A stretch of 64,000 nucleotides of DNA, taken from assembly GCF_900089455.2 (NCBI RefSeq), contig NZ_LT907988.1, positions 1,302,001 through 1,366,000 of the forward strand, read 5' to 3'. The notes beneath the pieces are model-generated. The model was not told the DNA's origin. It saw nothing but the letters and a program-made list of their open reading frames with translations, and ran no database searches. Both the position numbers and the translations under genes were made by a program. This stretch comes from Orrella dioscoreae (GTDB taxonomy: Bacteria; Pseudomonadota; Gammaproteobacteria; Burkholderiales; Burkholderiaceae_B). Positions 1 through 8,342 of the stretch are shown piece after piece. Within the stretch, counting starts at the first letter, position 1, and every line of letters starts with the position of its first letter.

Positions 1-1
1 G

Positions 2-73
2 GTCGGCGGCAAGCTGCGCGCGATGATGCCCTGGATCGCCGCCAACAAGCTGGTCGACCAAAGCAAGAACTGA
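2..73 (+). CDS. ilvC: Ketol-acid reductoisomerase, C-terminal end (partial)
   Basis: The window opens inside a reading frame that ends after 23 residues. The tail (GGKLRAMMPWIAANKLVDQS) matches the conserved C-terminus of class I IlvC, the NADPH-dependent enzyme of valine and isoleucine synthesis. The frame is followed at once by a strong terminator, so this is the last gene of its operon. The catalytic part lies outside the window, so the call rests on the tail and on the neighbouring psd-pssA genes, which follow ilvC in related genomes. Confidence 0.8.
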   Translation, partial: VGGKLRAMMPWIAANKLVDQSKN

Positions 74-138
74 TCAGTACCACCGGAAGCATCGCCGCCT
101 GCCCGGCTCGACCGGCAGGCGGACTTTGCCCCCAGGGG

Positions 139-167
139 ACGCCCGCCATGTGCGGGCGTTTTTTTTT
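139..167 (+). terminator. Intrinsic terminator after ilvC
   Basis: A perfect 8-bp stem (ACGCCCGC / GCGGGCGT) with a 5-nt loop is followed by nine T residues. A second GC-rich hairpin (CGCCTGCC / GGCAGGCG) lies just before it, near 93-122. Confidence 0.9.
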
Positions 168-314
168 GTGCGAGCTGACGTCCTGCGCCTGCCGGAGCCG
201 GTCGAGCAGGGGGCGGGCGGGGCGTAGACAGCATGGGAGACAGGGGAGGGCCTTCGGGTTTGTTCTGTGTACGGCCGGCACCGCGCGCTTTTGCTTTCGG
301 TTAACCTTTCGTCT

Positions 315-998
315 ATGAATAAACCTGCCTACCCCCACCCCATCATTGCCCGCGAAGGCTGGCCGTTCGTCGCCGGATCGCTCGCACTGGCCGTGCTGGC
401 GTCGTTCTGGACCGCCTGGGCCGCGATCCCGCTGTGGATCATCGCGATCTTCGTCCTCCAGTTCTTCCGCGATCCGCCCCGGCTCGCCCCGGACTCCACC
501 ACCGCGGTGCTGTCGCCCGCCGATGGCCGCATCGTCGCCGTCGAGCACGTGCGCGACCCCTATGCCGATCGCGACGCGCTGAAGATCAGCGTGTTCATGA
601 ATGTCTTCAACGTGCACTCGAACCGCGCCCCGGTCGACGGCACGGTGACGCACGTGCAATATTTCCCGGGCCGTTTCTTCAACGCCGCGCTGGACAAGGC
701 GTCGCTGGAGAACGAGCGCAACGCCATGGTCATCCACACGCCCGACGGCCACGTGGTCACCGCCACGCAGGTGGCTGGCCTGGTCGCCAAGCGCATTCTC
801 TGCTACGTGCAGCCGGGCGACGTGCTGGCCCGCGGCCAGCGCTATGGCTTCATCCGTTTCGGTTCGCGCGTCGACGTCTACCTGCCGCCCGCCTCGCGTC
901 CGCGCGTGGCCCTGGGCGACAAGGTCAGCGCCACCAGCACGGTGCTGGCCGACCTCGCGCCGGCCGCCGCTGCCGCCGCGCCCGTGCAGCAAGGCTGA
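315..998 (+). CDS. psd: Phosphatidylserine decarboxylase proenzyme, short form
   Basis: This 227-residue protein converts phosphatidylserine to phosphatidylethanolamine at the inner membrane. Two hydrophobic segments near residues 15-50 would anchor it. The short-form self-cleavage motif Gly-Ser occurs in [12 protein letters not shown]; Ser184 would become the pyruvoyl group of the small alpha chain. I chose the ATG at 315 because it gives the usual start ([18 protein letters not shown]); an in-frame ATG at 267 would add 16 unconserved residues. The gene is followed after 7 bases by pssA, which makes its substrate, so the two probably form one operon. Confidence 0.93.
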   Translation: MNKPAYPHPIIAREGWPFVAGSLALAVLASFWTAWAAIPLWIIAIFVLQFFRDPPRLAPDSTTAVLSPADGRIVAVEHVRDPYADRDALKISVFMNVFNVHSNRAPVDGTVTHVQYFPGRFFNAALDKASLENERNAMVIHTPDGHVVTATQVAGLVAKRILCYVQPGDVLARGQRYGFIRFGSRVDVYLPPASRPRVALGDKVSATSTVLADLAPAAAAAAPVQQG

Positions 999-1005
999 TC
1001 CGGCG

Positions 1006-1773
1006 ATGGGTGATCTGCGTTTGCGTGAAGAGAAGCTGCGCCGCGGCATCTACCTGCTGCCCAACGCCTTCACGACGGCGGCCCTCTTCGCGGGTTTCTA
1101 CGCCATCGTGCAGGCCATGAACGACCGGTTCGAGGCGGCCGCCATCGCCATTTTCGCGGCGATGGTGCTGGACGGCATGGACGGCCGGGTGGCGCGCCTC
1201 ACCAACACCCAGTCGGCCTTCGGCGAGCAATACGACTCGCTGTCCGACATGACGTCGTTCGGCGTGGCGCCGGCGCTGGTGATCTATGAATGGTCGCTGC
1301 ATGGCCTGGGCCGCTGGGGCTGGCTGGCGGCGTTCGTCTACGTGGCGGGGGCTGCCCTGCGGCTGGCCCGCTTCAACACCAACATCGCCGTGGTGGACAA
1401 GCGGTATTTTCAGGGCCTGCCCAGTCCCGCCGCGGCCGCGATGGTGGCCGGCTTCGTCTGGCTGGCCGTCGACAACAAATTCCCGATGCAGGATGGCCTG
1501 CTGGCCTGGACGGCGTTCGCGCTCACGCTCTATGCCGGCGTTTCCATGGTGAGCAACGCGCCGTTCTTCAGCGGCAAGTCGTTCGCGCTGGGCCGCAGCG
1601 TGCCGTTCTGGGGCATCCTGCTGGTGGTGGCGGTGTTCGTCTTCGTCTCCAGCGATCCTCCCCTCGTGCTCTTCGGCCTGTTCGTCATCTATGGGCTGTC
1701 GGGCTGGGTGCAGTGGCTGTGGCGCTGGAACCGCGTGCGCCGCCTGCAACAGGAACGCCGCATCGACGCCTGA
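1006..1773 (+). CDS. pssA: CDP-diacylglycerol-serine O-phosphatidyltransferase
   Basis: This 255-residue integral membrane enzyme makes phosphatidylserine from CDP-diacylglycerol and serine. The CDP-alcohol phosphotransferase motif is complete: D56, D59-G60, A63-R64, G73, D77 and D81. Several hydrophobic segments follow. The start at 1006 lies just after the psd stop and gives the typical N-terminus (MGDLRLREEKLRRGIYLLPN). It works directly upstream of Psd in phosphatidylethanolamine synthesis. A bidirectional terminator follows. Confidence 0.95.
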   Translation: MGDLRLREEKLRRGIYLLPNAFTTAALFAGFYAIVQAMNDRFEAAAIAIFAAMVLDGMDGRVARLTNTQSAFGEQYDSLSDMTSFGVAPALVIYEWSLHGLGRWGWLAAFVYVAGAALRLARFNTNIAVVDKRYFQGLPSPAAAAMVAGFVWLAVDNKFPMQDGLLAWTAFALTLYAGVSMVSNAPFFSGKSFALGRSVPFWGILLVVAVFVFVSSDPPLVLFGLFVIYGLSGWVQWLWRWNRVRRLQQERRIDA

Positions 1774-1800
1774 TGGATAGCCAAGCGGCTCAAGACAACG

Positions 1801-1827
1801 AAAAACCCGGCCACAGGCCGGGTTTTT
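1801..1827. terminator. Bidirectional terminator between pssA and a convergent lipoprotein gene
   Basis: A perfect 12-bp stem (AAAAACCCGGCC / GGCCGGGTTTTT) with a 3-nt loop has A and T tracts on its two sides, so it can stop transcription from both convergent genes. Confidence 0.9.
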
Positions 1828-1857
1828 CGTCATGCGTCACGGCTGCGCGGGGATGTC

Positions 1858-2379
1858 TCAGTCCCGGTTGTCGCCGCGATCCTCGTACATCGGATCGGGG
1901 CCGGGGTGGCGGCGATTGAGCAGCGTGCCGTCGGCGCCCATGTAGAGGTACATGAGCGAGTTCCAGACACCGCTCTCGCGATAGCGATAGGCCCAGGTGA
2001 CCTGCCGCACCGATTGCATGCCGACCTCGCGGACCTCGGCGGGCGGACCGAATTCGCAGCGGACGCGTTCGGCGCTCCATTCGCCCGTGTCCAGCCGGCG
2101 GAAGGCTTCGTCCGTCAGGATGGGCTCGATGGGGCCGACCCGGCCGTCGGCCGTCGTGTTCGTGCCCCAGGCGTATTGGCCCAGGGGCTGTTGCGACCAG
2201 ACCAGGCGCTGTCCGCCGCCCGGCAAGGGGCAGCTGGAAGTGGGGGCGCCGTATTTCTGCGTGACGGCATCGACAGGGGTGCCGGGCGCGACCGTGTCGA
2301 TGTTGGCGCAGCCGGCCAACGCGCCAAGCGCGAGGGCGGCGGCGGCCAAGCGTGGGAGGGAAGAGCGTGAGCGTGCCAT
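1858..2379 (-). CDS. Putative lipoprotein (paralogue 1)
   Basis: This 173-residue protein has a lipoprotein signal peptide ending in LGALAGC, so it should be lipidated and envelope-attached. The mature part carries the blocks YGAPTSSCPLPGGGQRLVWS, GPxxPILTDxxF, RCEFGPPAEVREVG and WAYRYRESGVWNSLMYLYMG. All four recur in the next gene upstream, so the two arose by tandem duplication. The repeat of a short N-terminal block with P-L-P-x-G-G resembles small SmpA/BamE-like outer-membrane lipoproteins, but I do not assign a function. Confidence 0.85.
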   Translation of the reverse strand: MARSRSSLPRLAAAALALGALAGCANIDTVAPGTPVDAVTQKYGAPTSSCPLPGGGQRLVWSQQPLGQYAWGTNTTADGRVGPIEPILTDEAFRRLDTGEWSAERVRCEFGPPAEVREVGMQSVRQVTWAYRYRESGVWNSLMYLYMGADGTLLNRRHPGPDPMYEDRGDNRD

Positions 2380-2451
2380 GGTCGTCTCCTTGGCCTTGCG
2401 TAAGCGGCAGCGCCGTTGCGCGCCGCGAGCTTGAAGTATGAGGCCCGGCCG

Positions 2452-2988
2452 TCAGTCGCTGCTGCCGGTCGCGTTGCCTTCCCCGCTGTTCATGCCGCGT
2501 GGATCCTGGATGAAGCTCGAGCGACGCAGGACGTCGCCCTTGGGGCCCATGTACAGGTTCATCAGGGAGTCCCAGGCATTGGCGTGGCGGAAGCGATAGC
2601 TCCACACGACCTGGCGCGCATTGCCGTGGCCGATCTCCTTGATCTCGGCGGGCGGGCCGAACTCGCAGCGGATCTTCTCGGCGGGCCAGTAGCCGCCCTG
2701 CAGCTGGGCAAAGCCGGCGTCGCTGAGCATCTGTTGCAGCGGGCCTTCCTTGCCTTCCGCATCCTTGATGCTGGCCCAGGCGAACTGGCCGTCAGGCTGG
2801 CGCGACCAGACGCGGCGCTCGCCGCCGTCGGGCAGCGGGCAGGTGACGGTGGGGTTGCCGAAGCGTTCCTGCAGCTCGGCGGCCGTGGCGTCGGGGGAGA
2901 CGTGGTCGGTGGTCGAGCAGGCTGCCAGCAGCAGGGCCGAGGCGGCGAGGCCTGCGCGGCGGAAGACGGTGAAAGTCGGGGTTTTCAT
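2452..2988 (-). CDS. Putative lipoprotein (paralogue 2)
   Basis: This 178-residue protein has a lipoprotein signal with cleavage before Cys in LLLAACST. It shares with its downstream neighbour the blocks NPTVTCPLPDGGERRVWSRQ, RCEFGPPAEIKEIG and WSYRFRHANAWDSLMNLYMG. The two conserved cysteines (CPLP and CEFG) are kept in both copies and could form a disulfide. The genes are on the same strand about 70 bases apart, so co-transcription is likely. Its function is unknown. Confidence 0.85.
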   Translation of the reverse strand: MKTPTFTVFRRAGLAASALLLAACSTTDHVSPDATAAELQERFGNPTVTCPLPDGGERRVWSRQPDGQFAWASIKDAEGKEGPLQQMLSDAGFAQLQGGYWPAEKIRCEFGPPAEIKEIGHGNARQVVWSYRFRHANAWDSLMNLYMGPKGDVLRRSSFIQDPRGMNSGEGNATGSSD

Positions 2989-3268
2989 CTGGGTGGAATC
3001 TCCTGCGCCCCGGGGCGGCGTCGCGGTGCTGCCACGGCCTGTCGGGGTGCCTGGGAATCATTCTAGCGAATCAGCTATAATTTTCAGCTTGACCGGGCTC
3101 GGAAGTGTTCCAGAGCCCGTTCATGCATTGCGGGTTTAGTGCCCGGTTTTCGTAAAAAGCAGTTTGGTTGATCAGTTTGGGCAGTCTTCCTGCCCCTTTT
3201 GTTCCAAGCGTTTCATTCCACTCACGACCGGGCGCCTCGGCCCTGTCGCACGTTATCAGAGGTTTATC

Positions 3269-3538
3269 ATGGCTGTTGCCGATATCAAGAAATCCGACAT
3301 CGTTACCCAGTTCCAACGCGCTCAGGGCGACACGGGTTCCCCCGAAGTGCAAGTTGCGCTGCTGACGGCTCGCATCAACGAGCTGACCGGCCACTTCAAG
3401 ACGCACATGAAGGATCACCACTCGCGCCGCGGTCTGCTGCGCATGGTGAGCCGCCGTCGCAAGCTCCTCGATTACCTGAAGGGCCGCAATCCCGACGCTT
3501 ACCGCTCGCTGATCGAAAAGCTCGGTCTGCGCAAGTGA
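3269..3538 (+). CDS. rpsO: 30S ribosomal protein S15
   Basis: The 89-residue protein has the exact family length and the conserved sequence ([20 protein letters not shown] and [12 protein letters not shown]-type motifs). S15 binds 16S rRNA and helps form the central domain and the bridge to 50S. The start at 3269 ([15 protein letters not shown]) is the normal one. A likely sigma-70 -10 box TATAAT lies at 3076-3081, which would give a leader of nearly 190 bases in which S15 autoregulation could act. pnp follows, as in most proteobacteria. Confidence 0.98.
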   Translation: MAVADIKKSDIVTQFQRAQGDTGSPEVQVALLTARINELTGHFKTHMKDHHSRRGLLRMVSRRRKLLDYLKGRNPDAYRSLIEKLGLRK

Positions 3539-3587
3539 TCGGTACCTGCGGAGCCGGTACCCCAGGGGCCGGTACCCCATGATGTCA

Positions 3588-3631
3588 GCCGTGGCCGATG
3601 CAGCTTGTGTTGCATCGGCCACGGCTTTTTT
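3588..3631 (+). terminator. Intrinsic terminator between rpsO and pnp
   Basis: A perfect 15-bp stem (GCCGTGGCCGATGCA and its complement) with an 8-nt loop is followed by six T residues. It should separate most rpsO messages from pnp. Confidence 0.92.
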
Positions 3632-3710
3632 GTCCGCCGGGCCGTCCCAAGGCAAAAAGCAGCCCCTTCGGGGGGACTGCAAGCCGAAGGCGCCGCATGG
3701 GGGCATTATG
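3632..3710 (+). repeat. Intergenic dispersed repeat, copy A
   Basis: This stretch between the rpsO terminator and pnp matches an inverted copy at 60291-60375. Shared blocks are GCCGGGCCGTCCCAAG, then CAAAA, a small GC hairpin, GCAAGCCGAAGGCGC and TGGGGGC followed by TTATG or TATTATG. The hairpin part differs between copies. Confidence 0.7.
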
Positions 3711-3807
3711 TTGTTTCAGGGCCACCCCAGATGAAAGTGCCCTCGCGGGGCGCAGCGAGCAGATCGCGCCGCGCAAGGGCCTTTTCCCACTGCAAGGAAT
3801 CTCCGAC

Positions 3808-5964
3808 ATGTTCAACAAAGTCAGCAAATCGTTCCAGTACGGCCAGCACACCGTCGTGCTGGAAACGGGCGAAATCGCCCGTCAGGCCTCTGGCGCCGTG
3901 CTGGTGTCCATCGAGGACACCGTGGTGCTGGCCACCGTCGTTGCCGCCAAGAAGCCGAAGCCTGGCCAGGACTTCTTCCCGCTGACGGTCGACTACATCG
4001 AAAAGACCTACGCCGCCGGCCGTATCCCCGGTGGTTTCTTCAAGCGCGAAGGCAAGCCTTCGGAAAAGGAAACCCTGACCTCGCGCCTGATCGATCGTCC
4101 GCTGCGTCCGCTGTTCCCCGAAGGGTTCTACAACGACGTGCAGGTGATCATCCACACGCTGTCCGTCAACCCCGAAATCGACCCCGACATCGCCGCCATG
4201 ATCGGCGCCTCGGCTGCCCTGGCCATCTCGGGCATCCCCTTCAACGGCCCGATCGGCGCCGCGCGCGTGGGTTACCTGGACGGCCAGTACGTCATCAACC
4301 CCACCGCCTCGCAACTGAAGGATTCGCAACTGAACCTGGTGGTCGCCGGCACTGAAACCGCCGTGCTGATGGTGGAGTCGGAAGCCCGCGAACTGTCCGA
4401 GGAAGTGATGCTGGGCGGCGTGGTCTTCGGCCACGAGCAGCAACAGGTCGTCATCAACACCATCCATGACCTGGTTGCCGAAGCCGGCAAGCCGGAATGG
4501 AATTGGCAGCCCGCGCCGCGCGACGAGTCGTTCATCGCGTCGGTGACCGCCGCTGCGCAGGAAGGCCTGACCGCCGCCTATCAAATCCGCGAAAAGCAGG
4601 CCCGCACCACCAAGCTGCGTGAAGTCTACGCCGACGTGCAGGCCAAGGTCGCCGCCCAGGCGCCGGAAGGCCAGAAGGTCGACACCGTGGCCGTGGAAAA
4701 CGTCCTGTTCGACCTGGAAGCCAAGCTGGTGCGTGGCCAGATCCTGTCGGGCGAGCCCCGCATTGACGGCCGCGACACCCGCACCGTGCGTCCCATCAGC
4801 GTTCGCCTGGGCGTGCTGCCCCGCGCGCACGGCAGCGCGCTCTTCACCCGTGGTGAAACGCAGGCGCTGGTCGTTGCCACGCTGGGCACCAAGCAGGACG
4901 AGCAGATCATCGACGCGCTCATGGGCGAGTACCGTGACCGCTTCCTGATGCACTACAACATGCCTCCCTTCGCCACCGGCGAAACGGGTCGCGTGGGCGT
5001 GCCCAAGCGCCGCGAAATCGGCCACGGCCGCCTGGCCAAGCGCTCGCTGGTGCCGCTGCTGCCGGCCCCGGAAGATTTCCAGTACACCATCCGCCTGGTG
5101 TCGGAAATCACCGAATCCAACGGCTCGTCGTCGATGGCCTCGGTCTGCGGCGGTTCGCTGGCCATGATGGATGCGGGCGTGCCGGTCAAGGATCACGTGG
5201 CGGGCGTCGCCATGGGCCTGATCCTGGACCAGGGCAAGTTCGCCGTGCTGACGGACATCCTGGGTGACGAAGATCACCTGGGCGACATGGACTTCAAGGT
5301 GGCGGGTACCGTCAACGGCATCACCGCGCTGCAGATGGACATCAAGATCCAGGGCATCACCAAGGAAATCATGCAGGTCGCGCTGGCCCAGGCCCGTGAT
5401 GGCCGCCTGCACATCCTGGACAAGATGCGTGAAGCCCTCGATGGTTCGCGCACCGAGCTCTCGACGTTCGCGCCGCGCATGCTCAGCATGAAGATCAACC
5501 CCGAGAAGATCCGCGACGTGATCGGCAAGGGCGGCGCCACCATCCGCGCGCTGACCGAAGAAACCGGCACGCAGATCGACATCTCGGATGACGGCACCAT
5601 CGTCATCTCGAGCGCCGACCTGGATCGCGCCCGCGAAGCCCAGCGCCGCATCACCGACCTGACCGCCGACGTCGAAGTCGGCCAGGTCTATGACGGCTCG
5701 GTGCTGCGCCTGCTGGACTTTGGCGCCATCGTGCAAGTGCTGCCGGGCCGTGATGGCCTGCTGCACATCTCGGAGATCGCCAACTACCGCATCGCCAACA
5801 TCAACGACGTGCTGAAGGTCGGCCAGGCCTTGCGCGTCAAGGTGATCGAAGCCGATGAAAAGGGCCGTCTGCGCCTGTCGGTCAAGGCCATCGGCGGCAT
5901 CGAAGCCCAGGGCGGCGCCGCCGCTCCGGCCGAAGCCGCGCCGCAAGGCGAACCGCAAGCCTGA
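3808..5964 (+). CDS. pnp: Polyribonucleotide nucleotidyltransferase (PNPase)
   Basis: This 718-residue enzyme degrades RNA from the 3' end using phosphate and is a degradosome component. It has two RNase PH domains (about 1-230 and 310-550), a KH domain ([20 protein letters not shown]) and a C-terminal S1 domain ([20 protein letters not shown]). The catalytic-face motif [15 protein letters not shown] is present. The start at 3808 ([12 protein letters not shown]) is the family start and has AAGGA upstream at a good distance. The last residues are Ala/Gln-rich. Its terminator has been split by an insertion sequence. Confidence 0.98.
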   Translation: MFNKVSKSFQYGQHTVVLETGEIARQASGAVLVSIEDTVVLATVVAAKKPKPGQDFFPLTVDYIEKTYAAGRIPGGFFKREGKPSEKETLTSRLIDRPLRPLFPEGFYNDVQVIIHTLSVNPEIDPDIAAMIGASAALAISGIPFNGPIGAARVGYLDGQYVINPTASQLKDSQLNLVVAGTETAVLMVESEARELSEEVMLGGVVFGHEQQQVVINTIHDLVAEAGKPEWNWQPAPRDESFIASVTAAAQEGLTAAYQIREKQARTTKLREVYADVQAKVAAQAPEGQKVDTVAVENVLFDLEAKLVRGQILSGEPRIDGRDTRTVRPISVRLGVLPRAHGSALFTRGETQALVVATLGTKQDEQIIDALMGEYRDRFLMHYNMPPFATGETGRVGVPKRREIGHGRLAKRSLVPLLPAPEDFQYTIRLVSEITESNGSSSMASVCGGSLAMMDAGVPVKDHVAGVAMGLILDQGKFAVLTDILGDEDHLGDMDFKVAGTVNGITALQMDIKIQGITKEIMQVALAQARDGRLHILDKMREALDGSRTELSTFAPRMLSMKINPEKIRDVIGKGGATIRALTEETGTQIDISDDGTIVISSADLDRAREAQRRITDLTADVEVGQVYDGSVLRLLDFGAIVQVLPGRDGLLHISEIANYRIANINDVLKVGQALRVKVIEADEKGRLRLSVKAIGGIEAQGGAAAPAEAAPQGEPQA

Positions 5965-6035
5965 GGTTTGCAATCGCTGTAGGCAGGAACGGCGCCTTCG
6001 TGAACTGACCCCCAGAAGTTGGACAGTTTAAAAGG

Positions 6036-6875
6036 TCAGGCGGCCAAGGCCTGAGTTCGGTATTGCACCGGGCTCAGGCCTTTTAGTTTGAGCCGGATAC
6101 GCTGGTGGTTGTAGTAGTGGATGAACTGGCCGATGGCTTTCTGTAGCTGGTCGATGCTGTCGTAGCGGTTCAGGTAGAAGCACTCGGTCTTGAGCGTGGC
6201 GAACCAGCTCTCCATGGCGGCGTTGTCCAGGCAGTTGCCCTTGCGCGACATGCTTTGCGTGAGGCCACGATCGGCCAGCATGCGCCGGTAGCTGGGCTGC
6301 TGGTACTGCCAGCCCTGGTCCGAGTGCAGCAGCGGTTGGTCGCCCGGCGACAGGCGGCGCATCGCCTTCTTGAGCATGTTGCCCACCAGCCCGAACAACG
6401 GACGCTCGCTGGTCTCGTAGGCCACGATCTCACCGTTGTACAGGTCCATCACCGGCGACAGATACAGCTTCTGGCCGCGCACGTTGAACTCCGTCACGTC
6501 GGTGACCCACTTCTGGTTCGGACGGTCGGCCTCGAACTGGCGCGCCAGCACGTTCGGCGCCACGCGGCCTACCTCGCCTCGGTACGAGCGATACCTCTTC
6601 GGCCGCACCAAGGACTTCAGTCCCAACGCCCGCATCAGCTTCTGCACCGTCTTGTGGTTCACGCACTGGCCGGCCTGGCGCAGCGCGGCCGTGATGCGTC
6701 GGTAGCCGTAGCGGCCCTTGTGGCGCGCATAGACGGCACTGATCCTGGCCTTGAGCCCCGCAGACTTGTCTGCCACGCCCCGCGCCTTCAAGTGGTAGTA
6801 GAACGTGCTGCGCGAGAGTCCTGCGACTGCCAGCAGCACACCTACGCGATGCTCTTGCCTCAACCCAGCGATCAA
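6036..6875 (-). CDS. IS3-family transposase OrfB (DDE integrase domain)
   Basis: This 279-residue frame has an N-terminal HTH_21-like part (LLAVAGLSRSTFYYHLKARG) and an rve integrase core. The catalytic triad is visible as D in WVTDVTEF, D in LHSDQGWQYQ and E in NAAMESWFATLKTE. Its only upstream start is a TTG overlapping the orfA stop. It is in the -1 frame relative to orfA, so it is most likely made as an OrfAB fusion by -1 slippage on the AAA AAG codons at about 6881-6887. No disruption is visible. Confidence 0.95.
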   Translation of the reverse strand: MIAGLRQEHRVGVLLAVAGLSRSTFYYHLKARGVADKSAGLKARISAVYARHKGRYGYRRITAALRQAGQCVNHKTVQKLMRALGLKSLVRPKRYRSYRGEVGRVAPNVLARQFEADRPNQKWVTDVTEFNVRGQKLYLSPVMDLYNGEIVAYETSERPLFGLVGNMLKKAMRRLSPGDQPLLHSDQGWQYQQPSYRRMLADRGLTQSMSRKGNCLDNAAMESWFATLKTECFYLNRYDSIDQLQKAIGQFIHYYNHQRIRLKLKGLSPVQYRTQALAA

Positions 6876-7390
6876 CTGCGCTTTTTCTGCGCTGCCGCCC
6901 TCTTTTGCTGGATCAAGGCATCGAGCTTTTTTAGGTAGGCGTTCTCCGCTCGGAGGTACTCGTTTTCCTTGAGCACCTCCTCAAGGGTTTTCTGCTCTGG
7001 GGCTGTGGGCCCTGACGGTTTTACTGACTGATCTGACATGGCTCTGCATCCGCGCCGACGGTGCTCAAGGGCTTCATTTCCACCCTCATGATACTGACGC
7101 TCCCACCTACCAATGTGGCTCGCCGAGCGAATATCAAATGCTGCCGCCGTCTGCGTCAGAGACCACCCCTCACGCCACATCCGATTGAGCACCTGCAGCT
7201 TGAATGCCGCGTCGTAGCTCGCGCCCTTGCGACGCAGGCCGCACACCCCGTGCTCTCGATAGCTACTTACCCACCGCCTGACTGTGGCGTGACCAAGACC
7301 GTGCCTGGCGCCCACCGTCTTCGATCCCCCCGATCCTGACAGATACTCCTTCACTACCTTGAGCTTGAAACGCTCGTCGTACTTCGCCAT
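6872..7390 (-). CDS. IS3-family transposase OrfA
   Basis: This 172-residue DNA-binding protein has two helix-turn-helix units, as in IS150-type OrfA (GSKTVGARHGLGHATVRRWV and LTQTAAAFDIRSASHIGRWE). A C-terminal leucine-zipper segment (LEEVLKENEYLRAENAYLKK) probably serves multimerisation. The gene ends in QKKRS with an A-rich run just before the stop, the expected place for frameshifting into orfB. It binds the terminal inverted repeats. Confidence 0.93.
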   Translation of the reverse strand: MAKYDERFKLKVVKEYLSGSGGSKTVGARHGLGHATVRRWVSSYREHGVCGLRRKGASYDAAFKLQVLNRMWREGWSLTQTAAAFDIRSASHIGRWERQYHEGGNEALEHRRRGCRAMSDQSVKPSGPTAPEQKTLEEVLKENEYLRAENAYLKKLDALIQQKRAAAQKKRS

Positions 7391-7585
7391 GCAAAAACCC
7401 CCGAAGATTGGATTTCGTCCAACTTTCGGGGGTCAGTTCATCGGGCGCCGTTTTTCATTGTTTGACGGTCATGGCGGCGCAGGTCTTCCGCCTTGCGGTA
7501 AAGTCTTGCCCAGACCGATGTCTGGAACCAGCGGCGCCCGCGCCGCAGGTCCGGGCGTCAACCACGGAGATGGACGGACCATGGC

Positions 7586-8311
7586 ATGACGCGGCGCAAC
7601 CTGGCTATCTTTGCCTTGGCAATGTTTGCCCTGGGCGCTTGCGCCAGCCCGCCGTCCGCGCCGTCTTCGGGCGGTTCGCCACGCACCGAGAAAATGTCCG
7701 CCGACCAGTTCGGCCAGACCGATTTCAACCGAACCGTCACCATCGCCATGCGCGACAACCAGGCTGGCCTGAACAGCCTGCTGGACAAGCTCTATCGCCG
7801 GAATCCACGCGAATGGCGCAAGGGCGGCGCGCCAGACTTCGATACCGCGGTCAAGCGCGTGCGCGACGCCATGGCCGCCGGCCGTCCGCCCGCGGGCCTG
7901 CAGGGCTTGCGCGACATCCAGATCCTTGCCGTTTCGCTGGACCCGGCCTACCGCGGTGACCGCGTGGCCGCCTTCATCTTCGGCCTGTCCGATACGATCA
8001 TCACGGCGCATGGCGGCAAGACCCGTTTCTATGTCTCGGACATGCTCGACGGCCAGCGTGTCTATAACGCCGCGCGCAACGTCGAGGCGGCGGCATGGTT
8101 GTTGGCCACGCGCAAGGACGAGTCCAAGCAGCCCCTGCTGCTTGCCAACGAGATCAGCGACACTGCGGTGAATCTCAGCTTCGAGCGGGAGTTCGGCGCG
8201 CTGGTCGGGCGGCTGGACCTCATCGCCAATCTGTTGGGCGAGAATAGCCGCCGCGTCGGCATCAACTACGCGCAGGGGCTGATGTTCTTTTCCTTCCTGC
8301 CTGTGCGCTGA
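7586..8311 (+). CDS. Putative lipoprotein, conserved in Alcaligenaceae-type genomes
   Basis: The 241-residue protein starts with a lipoprotein signal (FALAMFALGAC), giving a mature N-terminal Cys followed by a Ser/Pro linker. The rest is soluble and alpha-helical in character, with no domain I recognise. The segment YRGDRVAAFIFGLSDTIITA and the FYVSDMLDGQRVYNAARNVE region look well ordered. It lies just downstream of the insertion sequence and 31 bases before ilvA on the same strand. Function unknown. Confidence 0.8.
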   Translation: MTRRNLAIFALAMFALGACASPPSAPSSGGSPRTEKMSADQFGQTDFNRTVTIAMRDNQAGLNSLLDKLYRRNPREWRKGGAPDFDTAVKRVRDAMAAGRPPAGLQGLRDIQILAVSLDPAYRGDRVAAFIFGLSDTIITAHGGKTRFYVSDMLDGQRVYNAARNVEAAAWLLATRKDESKQPLLLANEISDTAVNLSFEREFGALVGRLDLIANLLGENSRRVGINYAQGLMFFSFLPVR

Positions 8312-8342
8312 TCCCTATTTTTGTCTTCAGGAGCCTTCCACC

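Larger units (their letters stand above)
6001..7440 (-). mobile_element. IS3-family (IS150-type) insertion sequence, apparently intact
   Basis: The 1440-bp element has 24-bp terminal inverted repeats (TGAACTGACCCCC... at 6001-6024 and its complement at 7417-7440, two mismatches) that start TG and end CA. It is flanked by a 3-bp direct repeat TCG (5998-6000 and 7441-7443). It encodes OrfA and OrfB in the usual overlapping arrangement. Confidence 0.95.
5988..7455 (+). terminator. pnp terminator, disrupted by an insertion sequence
   Basis: The left arm AACGGCGCC (5988-5996) plus TTCG lies left of the element. The right arm GGCGCCGTT plus TTT (7444-7455) lies right of it. Removing the element and one copy of the TCG target duplication restores a perfect 9-bp stem closed by a C(UUCG)G tetraloop and followed by a T tract. 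Confidence 0.85.

Noticed and set aside
3706-5973. A 755-codon open frame antisense to pnp
   Set aside because: It is a GC-rich shadow of pnp, with His/Gly/Asp-rich composition and no recognisable domain.
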